A stretch of DNA of 64,000 bases from Amia ocellicauda (Eukaryota; Chordata; Actinopteri; Amiiformes; Amiidae). Position 1 is the stretch's first letter. Every line of letters begins with the position of its first letter. The position numbers and the translations under genes are program-made. Positions 1 to 10,700 of the stretch are shown piece after piece. The DNA lies in NCBI RefSeq assembly GCF_036373705.1, contig NC_089850.1:20443256-20507255 (forward strand), in the 5' to 3' direction. The notes beneath the pieces were generated by a model, which worked only from the letters and a program-made list of their open reading frames with translations, searched no databases and was not told the origin of the DNA.

Positions 1-1
1 C

Positions 2-73
2 AGCCCTGTGGCGCACAGTCAGTGCTGGGAGCACACGCCATGCAGGGACCTCAGCACAGAGGACAACATCCTG
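2..73 (+). CDS. pomc: POMC exon, end of signal peptide and start of N-terminal domain (partial)
   Basis: Frame 2 of the window reads SPVAHS then [11 protein letters not shown] and ends ...EDNIL. Donor GTGAGT follows at 74. Signal peptidase probably cuts before the Gln of QCWE. The 5' part of this exon is outside the window. Confidence 0.93.
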
Positions 74-1061
74 GTGAGTCACACTGTTGGTGTTATTGTG
101 GTTAGTATTGGTATAGGTGGTGGTGGTAGCAGTGGTAGTTGGTGAAGTCTGGGCTTGATATCAGAAAGTTGGTACATATTAAATTAAAAACACATTGAAT
201 GTAACTCCCCTGTTCTGTTCCCAGGGATGTATACAAGTCTTCAAAATTTTATTGTTATGGGAAGCAGTGGTAGAAGCCTGGGGTATCCTCTGAGAAAGAA
301 CAAGATCAGAAAGATCCTTGTGCACAATTTCATGGCCCCGTTCTGTTCTGTTCCAGGAATGTATACAAGCCTGCAAACCGGACCTCACCTCGGAGTTCCC
401 CACCTACCCAGGCATCGGGCACCTCCAGCCCCCTTCGGAGGCCGACCGGAACTACGCCAAGAGCCACTTCCGCCCCAGCATGGGCACCCAGCGCGCCAAC
501 GGCTTGGCCAGAAGCAGCGGAGACAGGCAGGCAGGAGACGGGGCGGTGCTCAGCTTCCTGCTGGCGGCTCTGTCTCCTTCACAGCCCAGGGAGGAGGAGG
601 AGGTGGTGTGGCAGGGGCAGGAGGAGGAAGAGGAGGCGGGTGAGGGGCAGCAGCAACAGAGGAAGCGCGAGGACAAGCGGTCCTACTCCATGGAGCACTT
701 CCGCTGGGGGAAGCCCGTGGGCCGCAAGCGCCGGCCTGTGAAGGTGTACCCTAACGGGGTGGAGGAGGAGTCTGCGGAGGCCTTCCCCACGGAGATGCGG
801 CGGGACGTGCTGACAGGCGACCTGGACTACCCGCTGGTGGAGGAGCTGGAGGGCAAGTCTGGCGGCGGCGAGAATGAGATCCTCAACCTGCAGAAGAAGA
901 ACGGCTCCTACATGATGCACCACTTCCGCTGGAACGCCCCCCCCAAGGACAAGCGCTACGGTGGCTTCATGAAGTCCTGGGACGAGCGCAGCCAGAAGCC
1001 ACTGCTCACCCTCTTCAAGAACGTCATCATCAAGGACGGCCACCAGAATAAAGGACAGTGA
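2..1061 (+). CDS. pomc: Pro-opiomelanocortin (POMC), 5' partial, two exons in window
   Basis: Hormone precursor processed in the secretory pathway of pituitary and neural cells into ACTH, melanotropins and beta-endorphin. CDS seen: 2-73 and 357-1061 (stop TGA 1059-1061); the intron 74-356 is phase 0 with GTGAGT/CAG ends. The signal-peptide start lies before the window. The N-terminal domain begins [11 protein letters not shown] and continues [10 protein letters not shown], giving the four conserved cysteines. Dibasic sites then release ACTH (39 residues, [18 protein letters not shown] core), a beta-MSH-like peptide (HFRW core) and beta-endorphin ([15 protein letters not shown]). The stretch between the Cys domain and ACTH is Glu/Gln-rich and contains no HFRW, so gamma-MSH is absent, as in teleosts. 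EFR3B lies tail-to-tail downstream, as in other vertebrates. Identity is certain; the upstream exon(s) and promoter are not visible. Confidence 0.98.
204..245 (+). repeat. Duplicated copy of the POMC exon 3 splice acceptor region (decoy)
   Basis: Bases 204-245 closely resemble 336-377: a pyrimidine-rich CTGTTCTGTTC tract, CAG, then G(G/A)ATGTATACAAG and TTCAAA or TGCAAA. The copies are 132 bp apart. The upstream copy has AG at 223-224. Read in the POMC frame it reaches a stop (TGA) after about 22 codons, so it is a non-productive decoy inside the intron. Confidence 0.8.
357..1061 (+). CDS. pomc: POMC last exon
   Basis: Acceptor TTCCAG at 351-356. The exon encodes [10 protein letters not shown] through ACTH, the beta-MSH-like peptide and beta-endorphin, and stops with TGA at 1059-1061. 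All hormone modules sit in this one exon, as is usual for POMC. Confidence 0.98.
   Translation, partial: ECIQACKPDLTSEFPTYPGIGHLQPPSEADRNYAKSHFRPSMGTQRANGLARSSGDRQAGDGAVLSFLLAALSPSQPREEEEVVWQGQEEEEEAGEGQQQQRKREDKRSYSMEHFRWGKPVGRKRRPVKVYPNGVEEESAEAFPTEMRRDVLTGDLDYPLVEELEGKSGGGENEILNLQKKNGSYMMHHFRWNAPPKDKRYGGFMKSWDERSQKPLLTLFKNVIIKDGHQNKGQ
681..797 (+). other. pomc: ACTH(1-39) coding segment, with alpha-MSH at 681-719
   Basis: Preceded by KREDKR and followed by RRD. The 39 residues start [14 protein letters not shown] and end FPTEM. The internal GRKRR (amidation Gly plus basic cluster) allows alpha-MSH release. Confidence 0.96.
900..950 (+). other. pomc: beta-MSH-like peptide coding segment
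   Basis: Seventeen residues between Lys-Lys (894-899) and Lys-Arg (951-956), with the HFRW core. It starts [12 protein letters not shown]. Asn-Gly-Ser is an N-glycosylation sequon at the peptide's own N-terminus, and the residue after Trp is Asn. Confidence 0.92.
957..1058 (+). other. pomc: beta-endorphin coding segment
   Basis: Thirty-four residues after Lys-Arg, starting with the opioid core YGGFM and then [17 protein letters not shown], running to the stop codon. Confidence 0.96.
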
Positions 1062-1073
1062 GAGGACCGTGCA

Positions 1074-1255
1074 AGTGTGTGCGTGTGTCTGTGTGTCTGT
1101 GTGCGGTGGAGAGGGAGGAATACAAACACCTTCCTCCCCTAACACCCCCACACTCCACACCAGCCTTTGCGCACACACACCCACACACGCACACATGCAC
1201 ACACACACGCACGCACACACGCACGCACGCACACACGCACGCACACACACACAGC
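1074..1255. repeat. TG/CA-rich microsatellites in POMC 3'UTR
   Basis: A GT-rich stretch (about 1074-1102) and a longer CA/ACGC stretch (about 1168-1255) flank an ordinary 60-bp spacer. They could form an imperfect hairpin in the transcript. Confidence 0.9.
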
Positions 1256-1414
1256 AGCCTTCACACTGCCCTCTAATCTCAGCAAAGCAACCATTTAGGT
1301 AGTCTGCACGCTGATTTAAAAAACAAAAAAGCAGGGCCGTGTTGTAAAGAAAATTTGTACTGTCTGTGTTTCTTTCTGCACCGATCCAAAGCCCTTGTAT
1401 ACAATGTAGTTGCC

Positions 1415-1420
1415 AATAAA
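1415..1420 (+). terminator. Likely POMC polyadenylation signal AATAAA
   Basis: Canonical AATAAA about 354 bases after the POMC stop. It is the first such hexamer in the 3'UTR on this strand. The cleavage site is inferred to lie just downstream. Confidence 0.7.
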
Positions 1421-1440
1421 TTCTTAATACTTAGTAGATA

Positions 1441-4400
1441 CAAGAGAAAGGCTTTTGTGAGTAAGATCTGGGGAAAGGGAGGGGAGGGGAGGGGAAGACA
1501 TGGAATATAAAATCTAAACCAAACCAAAAAAAGGTATTTTTCTTATTTATTGAGATGTACTATATTGTAAATGAATTAAACACAAAATACTTTTTTGCAA
1601 GCTTACCAAAAGTACAAGTGTTCTTTTTTTTCCCATAAATCTTGTCTCCGTTTACAGTCCGTTCTGGTACAAAACACACTGCCAAGGAACTGAAGTAACA
1701 ATGCACACAGAGGGGGCGTGAAACTGTCCACAAGCATAATGATACATCATACTGCTAACATACATTTAAAACAAAAAAACCTTTAGATTACATTGCACTA
1801 TTAGCTTCACAACAATTCTGTTAATTGTTCAGGTTACAGCCCATTATCAGTAAGTCAAAAACCCCTATGACAGACCTTCATGGGAAGATGTAACATAATA
1901 TTTTTTAACCTACAAAGGGAGATGGCAAGTTTTACATTTAATACTTTAAAATATACTTTATAAAAAATAAAAACAACCAAAAAGCACCAACGATTGGAAT
2001 CAAATTGCTGTTATCGTGAATATCTGGAACATGTTTGCCCGACAGTCCTTTTTAATGTATGTTTTGTAACTGAGCCAATTCAATAGGGGGAGAACTAAGA
2101 CCTCCTGTGGGGAGTTGTAGGAATCGGGGAAGTGCCGCAGTGCGCCTGACGTTTCTTCACTCAGGGGTGACAAGGCCTCCATTCCCTCCACCACTCCATT
2201 ACACTGGCACTTTTATGGGCAAAGGCAGAATAAGGGTACAGCAGTACAAATCTAATAATGGTCAAGCGCAATAACACCTCTCCATCTAAGGGCCACCGTT
2301 GTTGCGATTGTTCAGAGCTCACTGAGGGAGACGGGCGAGACTAAAACCCAATCCATCAGACAGGCTCCTGGCCACATCCGCGTATAACACCAGCGCCTTT
2401 CTTGTTCATTACAGCCGAGTCACAGAGTAATTTCAGTTACTCCTGCATTAGTGGGCAGCCGGGGTTCGTCTCTGCAGCTTCCTGAAGCGATTTTGCGATC
2501 GATGCCGTTTTCAATGCAATTCGGCTTCAGCCATTGAGGTTAAATGGATTAGTGTTGCTGGCGCATTTGCTTACAGCAGGGGGGTATTACTTTGGAGATT
2601 GTGTTTTCTAAGTAACAGTAATCCAACAAAGGAAAGGGTATTACACCTAGCTCTGAGAAACCGTGATGGTCTCACCTGCAATGTGAGACTGAATAATCAA
2701 AACAGAACCAAATGTAAATTAACACCTAAATAGGTTAACAAACACCACTGATCTGTCAGCTTCCTCTCCCTGTTAAATCAGACATGCTGACAGGATCCTC
2801 CTCCCACAGCCTGGCAGAAAACAAACTGAAAGAGACAGACAACGCAGGTGTATTTCAGTATGTCCAGTTCAGGGTCAGTATCAACACGTTTGCATCAATG
2901 AGCCAGCCAGGGAAACTGTACAGGACGGCTCTCTCAAGAGCTTTCCACTATGTTACAAACTACCCTCCCCTTCTTGCTCTCCTGATCTCCAAAAAAAAAC
3001 AGCCCACTCAGATTCCAGGGCCGTTAAAGTGACACAAATACATACAGTGCAATTCTCCGTTAGTGTTTGATCTCCCACGAGACGCACAGCTCTAAGCTTT
3101 CAGGTATGGTCAGAAAATGAGGAGGACAATTTGCTCTGGAGAAGAAAAACCAAACCTTAAGAGATCACTTTGATAGTGCATATATTTGTTTTTCTTTCTT
3201 TCATTTACAACGTGTACATTTTCAGGAGTGGGGATGTGTCTGAACTCAGTTTTGGCACTGCTCAACCTTCCTCAGATAATCTTGTAGGAGCATGGTGAGC
3301 AAGCCACGAGCCGTCAGATCGCTGGGCATCTGCTAGTTCTGAACTGAACCAACAACAATCCATCAAAGATTTGGTATTTTTGCTTCATTAGCTGTGGCAA
3401 TTCAGGGGGGTACACTGTAGTATCCCTGCTGAAACAGCATGAGCAGAACAATGAAAGAGAACACCATTTTCACAAGAGAAACAAATATAAGTCTTCACAA
3501 CACGCCACATACTGCAGACGTTCATTGTCAGGAAACCAAGGCAGAGCTGGCAATCCTCATGCCTTCATTACAACGCTTTTTAACACACAGTTCAGTGCCA
3601 TAAGAACATAAGTATTTAAAACAGCCACAGTGACATAATAACAAAAATAAGATACTATTTAAAAAATATTTTGAAGAACAAATGTAAAACAAAGAATGTA
3701 AGCATGTTGAAAGAAATCACATGCGAGTAAATTCAGTAAAAACTAAATTGAACAGGGATGACTGGGGTGCAAATGTTAGCCCTATTTATAGTCTATCATC
3801 TATAAAGGTTCCCTCATTGAGGCTATGATAAATACAAAAAACAACAAAACAAAAAACACAAATGGTGATTGTTAACTTTGATTACAACAGCATTTTGTCA
3901 CAGGATTTCCATACTACCATAATGTTATCTTGTAATGAAGAGACACTGGCCGGCAATATTGAGATTCTAAGATCAATTACTTTGGCCACAATGAGCCATC
4001 GAACATCGGTGCTGGTTCTTATCTTTCCACAGTTTGTTTCAGTTTGCACACTGAGGACAACAACATGGCCAAACTGCACAGGAACGCAACAAACAAAACT
4101 CTAACACACACAGGAAGGCCTATGCACAGGTTACACATGCAGAACCGACGGCACAATCGCTTACATACTGACATTAAGAGCTGCACTGGACTTTGTGGTG
4201 CCCCCTATTTGAGCAGCTTTCACAAACAAAATACATGTTTTTTCACATTTCCCCCGCCTCTGTTACAAAATAACTATAGCATAACTACATACTGTTAAGG
4301 GCTGTGTAAAACTGAGGAGAAGTGAAGAAACCTATTGAAAAGCAGTTGGGTGCATTGCTAGATGCAGGAGAGTGGATTTAACCCCTCCCCCCTTTCCACA

Positions 4401-7400
4401 CATTCGGTTGTATAATTTCACCTGTGATTGAGCTCAGCTGTTGTCAGTTAAGCTTCTCCAGCGTCACATGACCTTTGTCCATTGTTTCACCCTGCCAGCA
4501 ATGAGTATTGATGCAATACAGTTCGAAATCTGGAGAGAAAGTGTGCGGAGTTGGAAGTGGGGATAAAAAGGTGTTGCTAAAAACATCCCACAGAGGTTTG
4601 CATAAAACAGCATGACCTGTCTTGGGCTGCTCCTCGGAGCTGTACAATTCACAGTATTGGCGCTTGTCTAAATCTTGAGCAATCTTTCTATTTTAAAAAT
4701 AAATGTTTGAGCCACATTCTCTAGTGAGTATGTATGTGATTGCACATAGCTTATAATAAATGCATACTGTCATGACGACTGACGGCTGCAAGTATACATC
4801 TAGTAAAAAAACACTATATAAAGGTTATATATTTAAGGTTGCCTTTGTTACTCCTTAAGGCAACTGCATAGCCATTCAGTGTACTACCACAGCCTCCTTG
4901 TGCAGTTTTTATTCTTTCAATGCGATGCTGGAAAAATGTGTAGCACCTAACCAACGCCACTATCTTTCAGTTTCAAAACACCTGGCATCACTGATGGCTA
5001 GTCATGCAAATCTGCTTCAACCATAGCATAGTTTGCATTAGTTTAACTGAAATGTGGTTTAAAAATATATCTGTTTATTTTTAACATTACACTTAAACAG
5101 TATTTATTTACAATGTCAAGCATTCACTGGGGCAGACTAGCTTGAGTTCAGTTCTCTCATCTAAAATAATAATCATGATTGCATAGAAAATATAAACTTT
5201 TAAAAAAGGATTAATGTTGAAGACAATGTGAGAATAGATACATACACACAACTGAAAACAACGGGATGAGAGACACCACCCAGGTGAAGTAACAGCGAAA
5301 GAGAAAGAAGCACTTCAGTTAAAAGTGGAAACGGCTTCAGACGCACGGCAAAGCTTCCTTTTCTGCTACGAGACGATACACAAATTACAAAAAAATTCTA
5401 GACACTAGAAATCTGACTAAGAAAAGCCACCGACACATTAATACAAACACACAATCTACAGACCAAACATAAAATTGGAAGCTAACAACAGCAGGAACAA
5501 CTTAAAACACACACAGACACAAACTCAGACATTCACACACACAAACGTGTGTACTGTACACATTCGGTTACTTCTTTAATTAAAAACTACAACCTAAATC
5601 TTGACTTAACAGTGGGTCTCTTCTCCCTTCATAATTTCTCTTTATCTTTAAAGTACATTTCACTGACAGAAATGTTTAGAAAAGGCAATTTCACAAGTGA
5701 GTGGAGTCAGTGTAGAATGGAACTGTACTGGGCACTGAGACCATAAATGTGTTTATTGCAAAATATATACAATATATTTAGGATTATATATATATTTATT
5801 TTAAGGCCATTTTATAATCTCTGATGTTGGCCCTAGAAAGATGGTTCCCATGCTTTGTATAACTTTGCTAGCGTTGATGCTTTGTAATCTATGATCAGAA
5901 GAAAGTATGGGTCATAATTAAATGAAAGGCAGGAAATTAATTTTACAGTCTGGGGACACAGCTCTGTGCAGCCCCGGTGCTTTCACTGCAACGGCAACAC
6001 CAACTCCTCACTCTAGCGTATTTATGGTCTTGTCACAACTGGCTCCCCACACACTGTCAATCGCACACCCCACGTAAATCTGACTTTACAGTGAACACTA
6101 TGCTGCTCAGCTGCTTCGGTCTGGGAATTGTGTCTAAGAGGCAACACACACAAACAGACACACTATGTCTTTCTACAATTGCCACCAGTAAAATAAAAGC
6201 TTCCTCACTCTCCAACAATCAGTGCTGAATGCCATTACTGTAAGAGCTTTTCAGATCTGTCCCATTCCCTGCCTCTGATGAGACCTCCTGCTGTAATCCT
6301 GGCTGGGCCAAGTCTTCACACACACACTAACAGAGGGAACGGATGCCATAAATAAGTGTTAATCTGTTCATATTCATAGACAGTGATTGATTAACATTTC
6401 CAGAATTAAGACCCCATAACAGCAGAATTCACTCGTACAGTGTCTGGACCAATCACATGCTCTCAGACCCCAGAACCAATCCACTGCCATACAACCACAA
6501 TGGTCCTCATGCATTTTGATTGGTTATTCTATTGTTTTTTTGTTTTGTTTTTTAAAATATGCATTCTAGAACATTTTCCAGCATTTCTAAAACATTCCTG
6601 AAAGCACACAAACCAGAAAAACAAAATTGTCTTAGATGCATACCAATGATTTTCAGCTACACAACCGGGAACAAAAATAGCAATTGTTATTTCAGCATGT
6701 CTCCCTTATCCACAGTTCCTGACATTACTGAACGCTGCTTTAAAAGGTAACAAGTTCAGTTGTTTTTTTTCCTGACAAGCAACACTTTACGAGCAACATT
6801 TTCCTTGAGAACCTGGCAAGTTTATTTGGAGAAAACGAACAGACAGCGATTAAACTGACACCCACTCATCAGGGACGCGTATTGCGGTGTCTCGGTGCAG
6901 GGCGATTAGCTTTTCAAATAGCAACAGCTTTTCTAAAACTACTTCAGGAGCAGCGGCCGGTCCTGTGCAGGGAGTGTGTGTGTGGGGGGTGAGGAGTGCA
7001 GACTGACGGACAGGTCTACCAAGACAAGAGGATTCACTGGGGAGACACATCGTCACATCTAACTTAAAATGTAAGATTCGTATGGTCTTCAGTGTCTTTA
7101 ACATTACAATAAATGTTTAAACCCGACCATATTTAGGCTTATTTGTTTCTTCCCTTGAAGAAAATTGTGAGTGGTGTCAGGATGCAGTGTTTCACCTCCA
7201 ATACACAACAAATAAGGGCTGGGGTTTTAGAAAAGGTTGGGATGGTGTGAGTTCCTGTTTTATTGTGGTTATTTATCCCACTGTCCAAGAATTCTCCACG
7301 GCCAAGGCGTAGGTGGTTGCCACGATCACAGCAGGAGCTCCTCTCTGTTGGTGACGGGTTTCCATGGGACACTGTTTCACACCACCAGGCAGCGGCAGTG

Positions 7401-7641
7401 ACATCAACTGACTTGGGCAAAGGGGCGAGGGGGCCGTCCAAGAAAACTTCACAGTGCAAATGGAGAATGAGCTTCGTGCCGGGGCAGGTCCAGCAAAGAG
7501 GGCGCTGTCTGGAGGAGGAACAGGAGGCTAGGAAAAACACTGTTCCTGATCTGGGGGGCCTTGCTGCGTTATTCCACACCGCTTGCCCCTCTCGTCTCTA
7601 CTGGCTGCTGGGGAGGAGGGCCTCTGACCTCTGGAGAGCCA
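1441..7641. other. Gene-free stretch between POMC and EFR3B, probably long EFR3B 3'UTR
   Basis: No plausible exon on either strand. The region is AT-rich. On the minus strand many AATAAA hexamers (TTTATT on +) follow the EFR3B stop, for example 7259-7264, 6821-6826, 5752-5757 and 1546-1551. EFR3B mRNAs of other vertebrates have long 3'UTRs, so much of this may be transcribed. If the distal signal at 1546 is used, the two convergent transcripts would end about 130 bp apart. The true end cannot be told from sequence. Confidence 0.5.
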
Positions 7642-7747
7642 CTAGTAGACACACAGATCTGGAAACTTCATCTCGTACACCGGCACAGAGCGGCTCTGCG
7701 TCTGCCCGTACCCTGCGGTGATGGTGCCCGAGGGGCTGGGTGGAGGC
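7642..7747 (-). CDS. efr3b: EFR3B exon 23 (residues 783-817, stop)
   Basis: Acceptor TGCAG on the minus strand. Encodes [15 protein letters not shown] through [10 protein letters not shown], then TAG at 7642-7644. Confidence 0.96.
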
Positions 7748-10700
7748 CTGCAGCGTGTGAAGGACGAAGAGAGAAGGAGAATAAAGAGAAGACAGAAGGA
7801 GGAGGAGGAGGAGAAGTAGGAGATTTTTTTTATTTATTTTTTGCCTCAGACAGATGCTATTGATGAACAGTCCGTAGAGTTAAATGAATAGTATTTATGT
7901 ATTTATTCTCAGCTGTTGCGCTGTCACCTACCTGATGGTAATCTCAAAGATCTGATTCAATTTGCTTTGCAACAAAGTAGCCTGCAATACAGAAACAATG
8001 AAAATCAGAACTGAATCACATTGTCACTGCAGAGACACAGAAGAACAGGGTAACACACAACACACATCCACAGGCACACAATAATGCAATCAATGGGGTG
8101 ATGTAGTTTGTAAATACGATGCTCAATTCATGTCTTTTTTAATTAAAATACCATTATAAACAATATCAATAATAATAACAGCAACAACCAACAACTGAAC
8201 ACTTGACTGGCCAGGCACTCACTCGGGCACCGCAGTGGGCTGCTATTTCCTCGAAGGGGGCCTTCTGGAACTTCTCGACCACCTGCCTCCTGCGCTCCCT
8301 CTCCTGCTCCTCCATCCCCACACTGTCCACTGCGGGAGACAGACACACTCTGAGTGAACGCCTCCCTTCACCAGGACGAAAGCGCCCCAGAATCCTCCGT
8401 CCCTTCAACAAGAGCAGAGTTTTGATGGTATGAATGGGACACTAACGACCGTTGTTAAAAGCATCACTCACCGATGGCTTTCTTCAGCGACTCAAAGGTG
8501 ATCTCCTCCGCTGGCGTTCTCTGCAGGGGGAACAGGAGACGAGGCCACGTGAGCCGGGAGAATCACAAGGCTTGCTCTTTACGAGCTTCAGAAACCGCAG
8601 TGTCCTGCACACTCACCTCCTCTTTCTCAGGACTGTTCCTGGACTCCACCTCCACCTGCAAGGAGATGGTCTCTCCGATGCTCTTCCTCTTGGACAGCCG
8701 ATCCTCTTCTGGACAGCACAACGCGACGCCACCCAGCACCATGCGAGACAAGAGGAGACAGGACAGCAGGATTCAGAGCCACTCCTCTCCAGAGCCAAAG
8801 CAACCTCTCAAGCTCTTAATTAGTTAATGGAGTTGATCATTCACTTTGCCTCCAAATTCTCTGAACCCCCTTTTCCTCGGTCGATGGCAAGGGATGTCTT
8901 AAAGGGATCTATACATAAAACCTGTTATTTAAAAGCTTATTGGGAGTCTGAGTGCCCACCCCGGTCAGCATTCCAGTCTCTTAGACAAGCACGGCCAGGG
9001 TGGGTGTGGAGTGGCAGTGGGGGTACCTGTGAGCTGCGGGATGTAGGGTGTGGCCAGTCGGTCTGTGTTGTAGCCGCTTCCTCCCAGGACCTCTGTGATC
9101 TTGCTCTGAAGGAACAGCACCTCTCCCTCTGGCCTGTCCAGGGCCCTCGGGATCCTGCAGAGAGAGGCCCACAGACACTGAAGACAACATCGCTCCTTCA
9201 AGAAGCGCAGCAGTGAGACAGAGATGGCCTACGCTGTGACGTCGACACAGAGAGTGGTTCATACTCATGCCTCTGAGTGTTTTAAACTCAAGACATTCCC
9301 GGCAAATTCAAGAAGGACTTGCTGTAGACAAACACCCAAGAGACCCCTCTCAACAGCCCCACCATACAATGCATTTAAATGTGTAACTGAGGTAAATATG
9401 TCTGTCAATACCTATTAAACTGTTAAATGTAAAATGACTATTTATTGTTCCCCATTGCCCTGTTCCTGAACACTTGACCTGTCTGTCAATACTGTTGTAA
9501 TTTAGTCATGCCAATAAAGCTTTTCTGAAATTGAACCCTGGCTTTCCAGGAAGAGATGTGGCAACCATGTCAGACAGTCTCCTGCTGTCTCTCTTGCTCA
9601 GGGGATTTGTGGGAAACACGCAGTACCTGGGCTTCTCAATGAAGACATCCTCGGGCAGCATGTACGGGACTTCCTTCAACCGCGTCTCGAGTACCTGCCG
9701 GGCAGACCGGGGCAGAGGGCAAACACAGCGTGAGCCATCGAACCCACAGGGACAGTGGGGCAATGCCAGCTCTCAAGTATGTGCAGATGGGTTTGAACCC
9801 CAGACTGGCAGGCAGACAGACAGACAGCTGGAGAGATAGGCAGACAGACATGCCAAAAGACACGCAAAGAGAGACAGACAGAGATGCTGAAGGACACAGA
9901 CAGACAGACTGGCAGCACTAACCTCATGCACATGCTGGCAGAAGGCTGGGACGGTGGTGAGCTGGCAGATGAGGTTGAGATAGGCGGCAGAGAGGGCGTG
10001 GACTGCACAGCGGTTGTACACGGGCAGACTCTCCTCGTTGGCCAGAGCCAGGTCCTGCAAGACAAACAAGGGTGACCCATCCACAGACACAAGGGCACAG
10101 GGCTGGGGACGGACCGGAGAGTCAGATGGCTGTTTTGCGGTTGATTGCCTTGGGTGAGCAGCAGGGCAGGGGGCAGGACCCTGTGGCCGAGCGCACACAC
10201 CTGCATGGCCAGCGCCAATCGGATCAGGTCCACCACCACCTCCTCGTTGGCCAGCTCCATGCTGATGACAGCCAACAGGGCAAACAGCGTCTCAAAGTGC
10301 GGCTTCCCGCTGTTCTCCTCCTTGCAGGCCAGATAGATATGCCGGTAGAGCTGCTGAGAGTGCTGTGTGGACACAGAGAGAGAGAGATGAGGAGAGAAAG
10401 GAGGGGGAGTCATGAACTGACTTGCAAATCTATATTTCGGAATGCCTGCACACATGCACTGCCCCCAATGGCTGTACATGTTACTGTATTACCCTGTGTG
10501 CACACTGCCTCCTATTCTACAGCTCCACACACTGCTATATGACCCTGTATACACATAATGCTTCTCCTGTGTCTAAATACCAGGAACACTTCAGGAAAAT
10601 TGTAGGGGAAATGTCACCACAGGCGTTTTGTGTAGCTGGTCCAGCTCTTATAGAAGAGTCTTTGAGATTGAGACCTCAGGTGCAATCTAATCTAAAACCC

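Noticed and set aside
225..293. Using the upstream AG (224) as the true POMC exon start
   Set aside because: It meets an in-frame stop and does not continue the conserved ECIQAC sequence.
579..1250. 223-codon minus-strand frame over POMC
   Set aside because: Antisense shadow of POMC and CA repeats.
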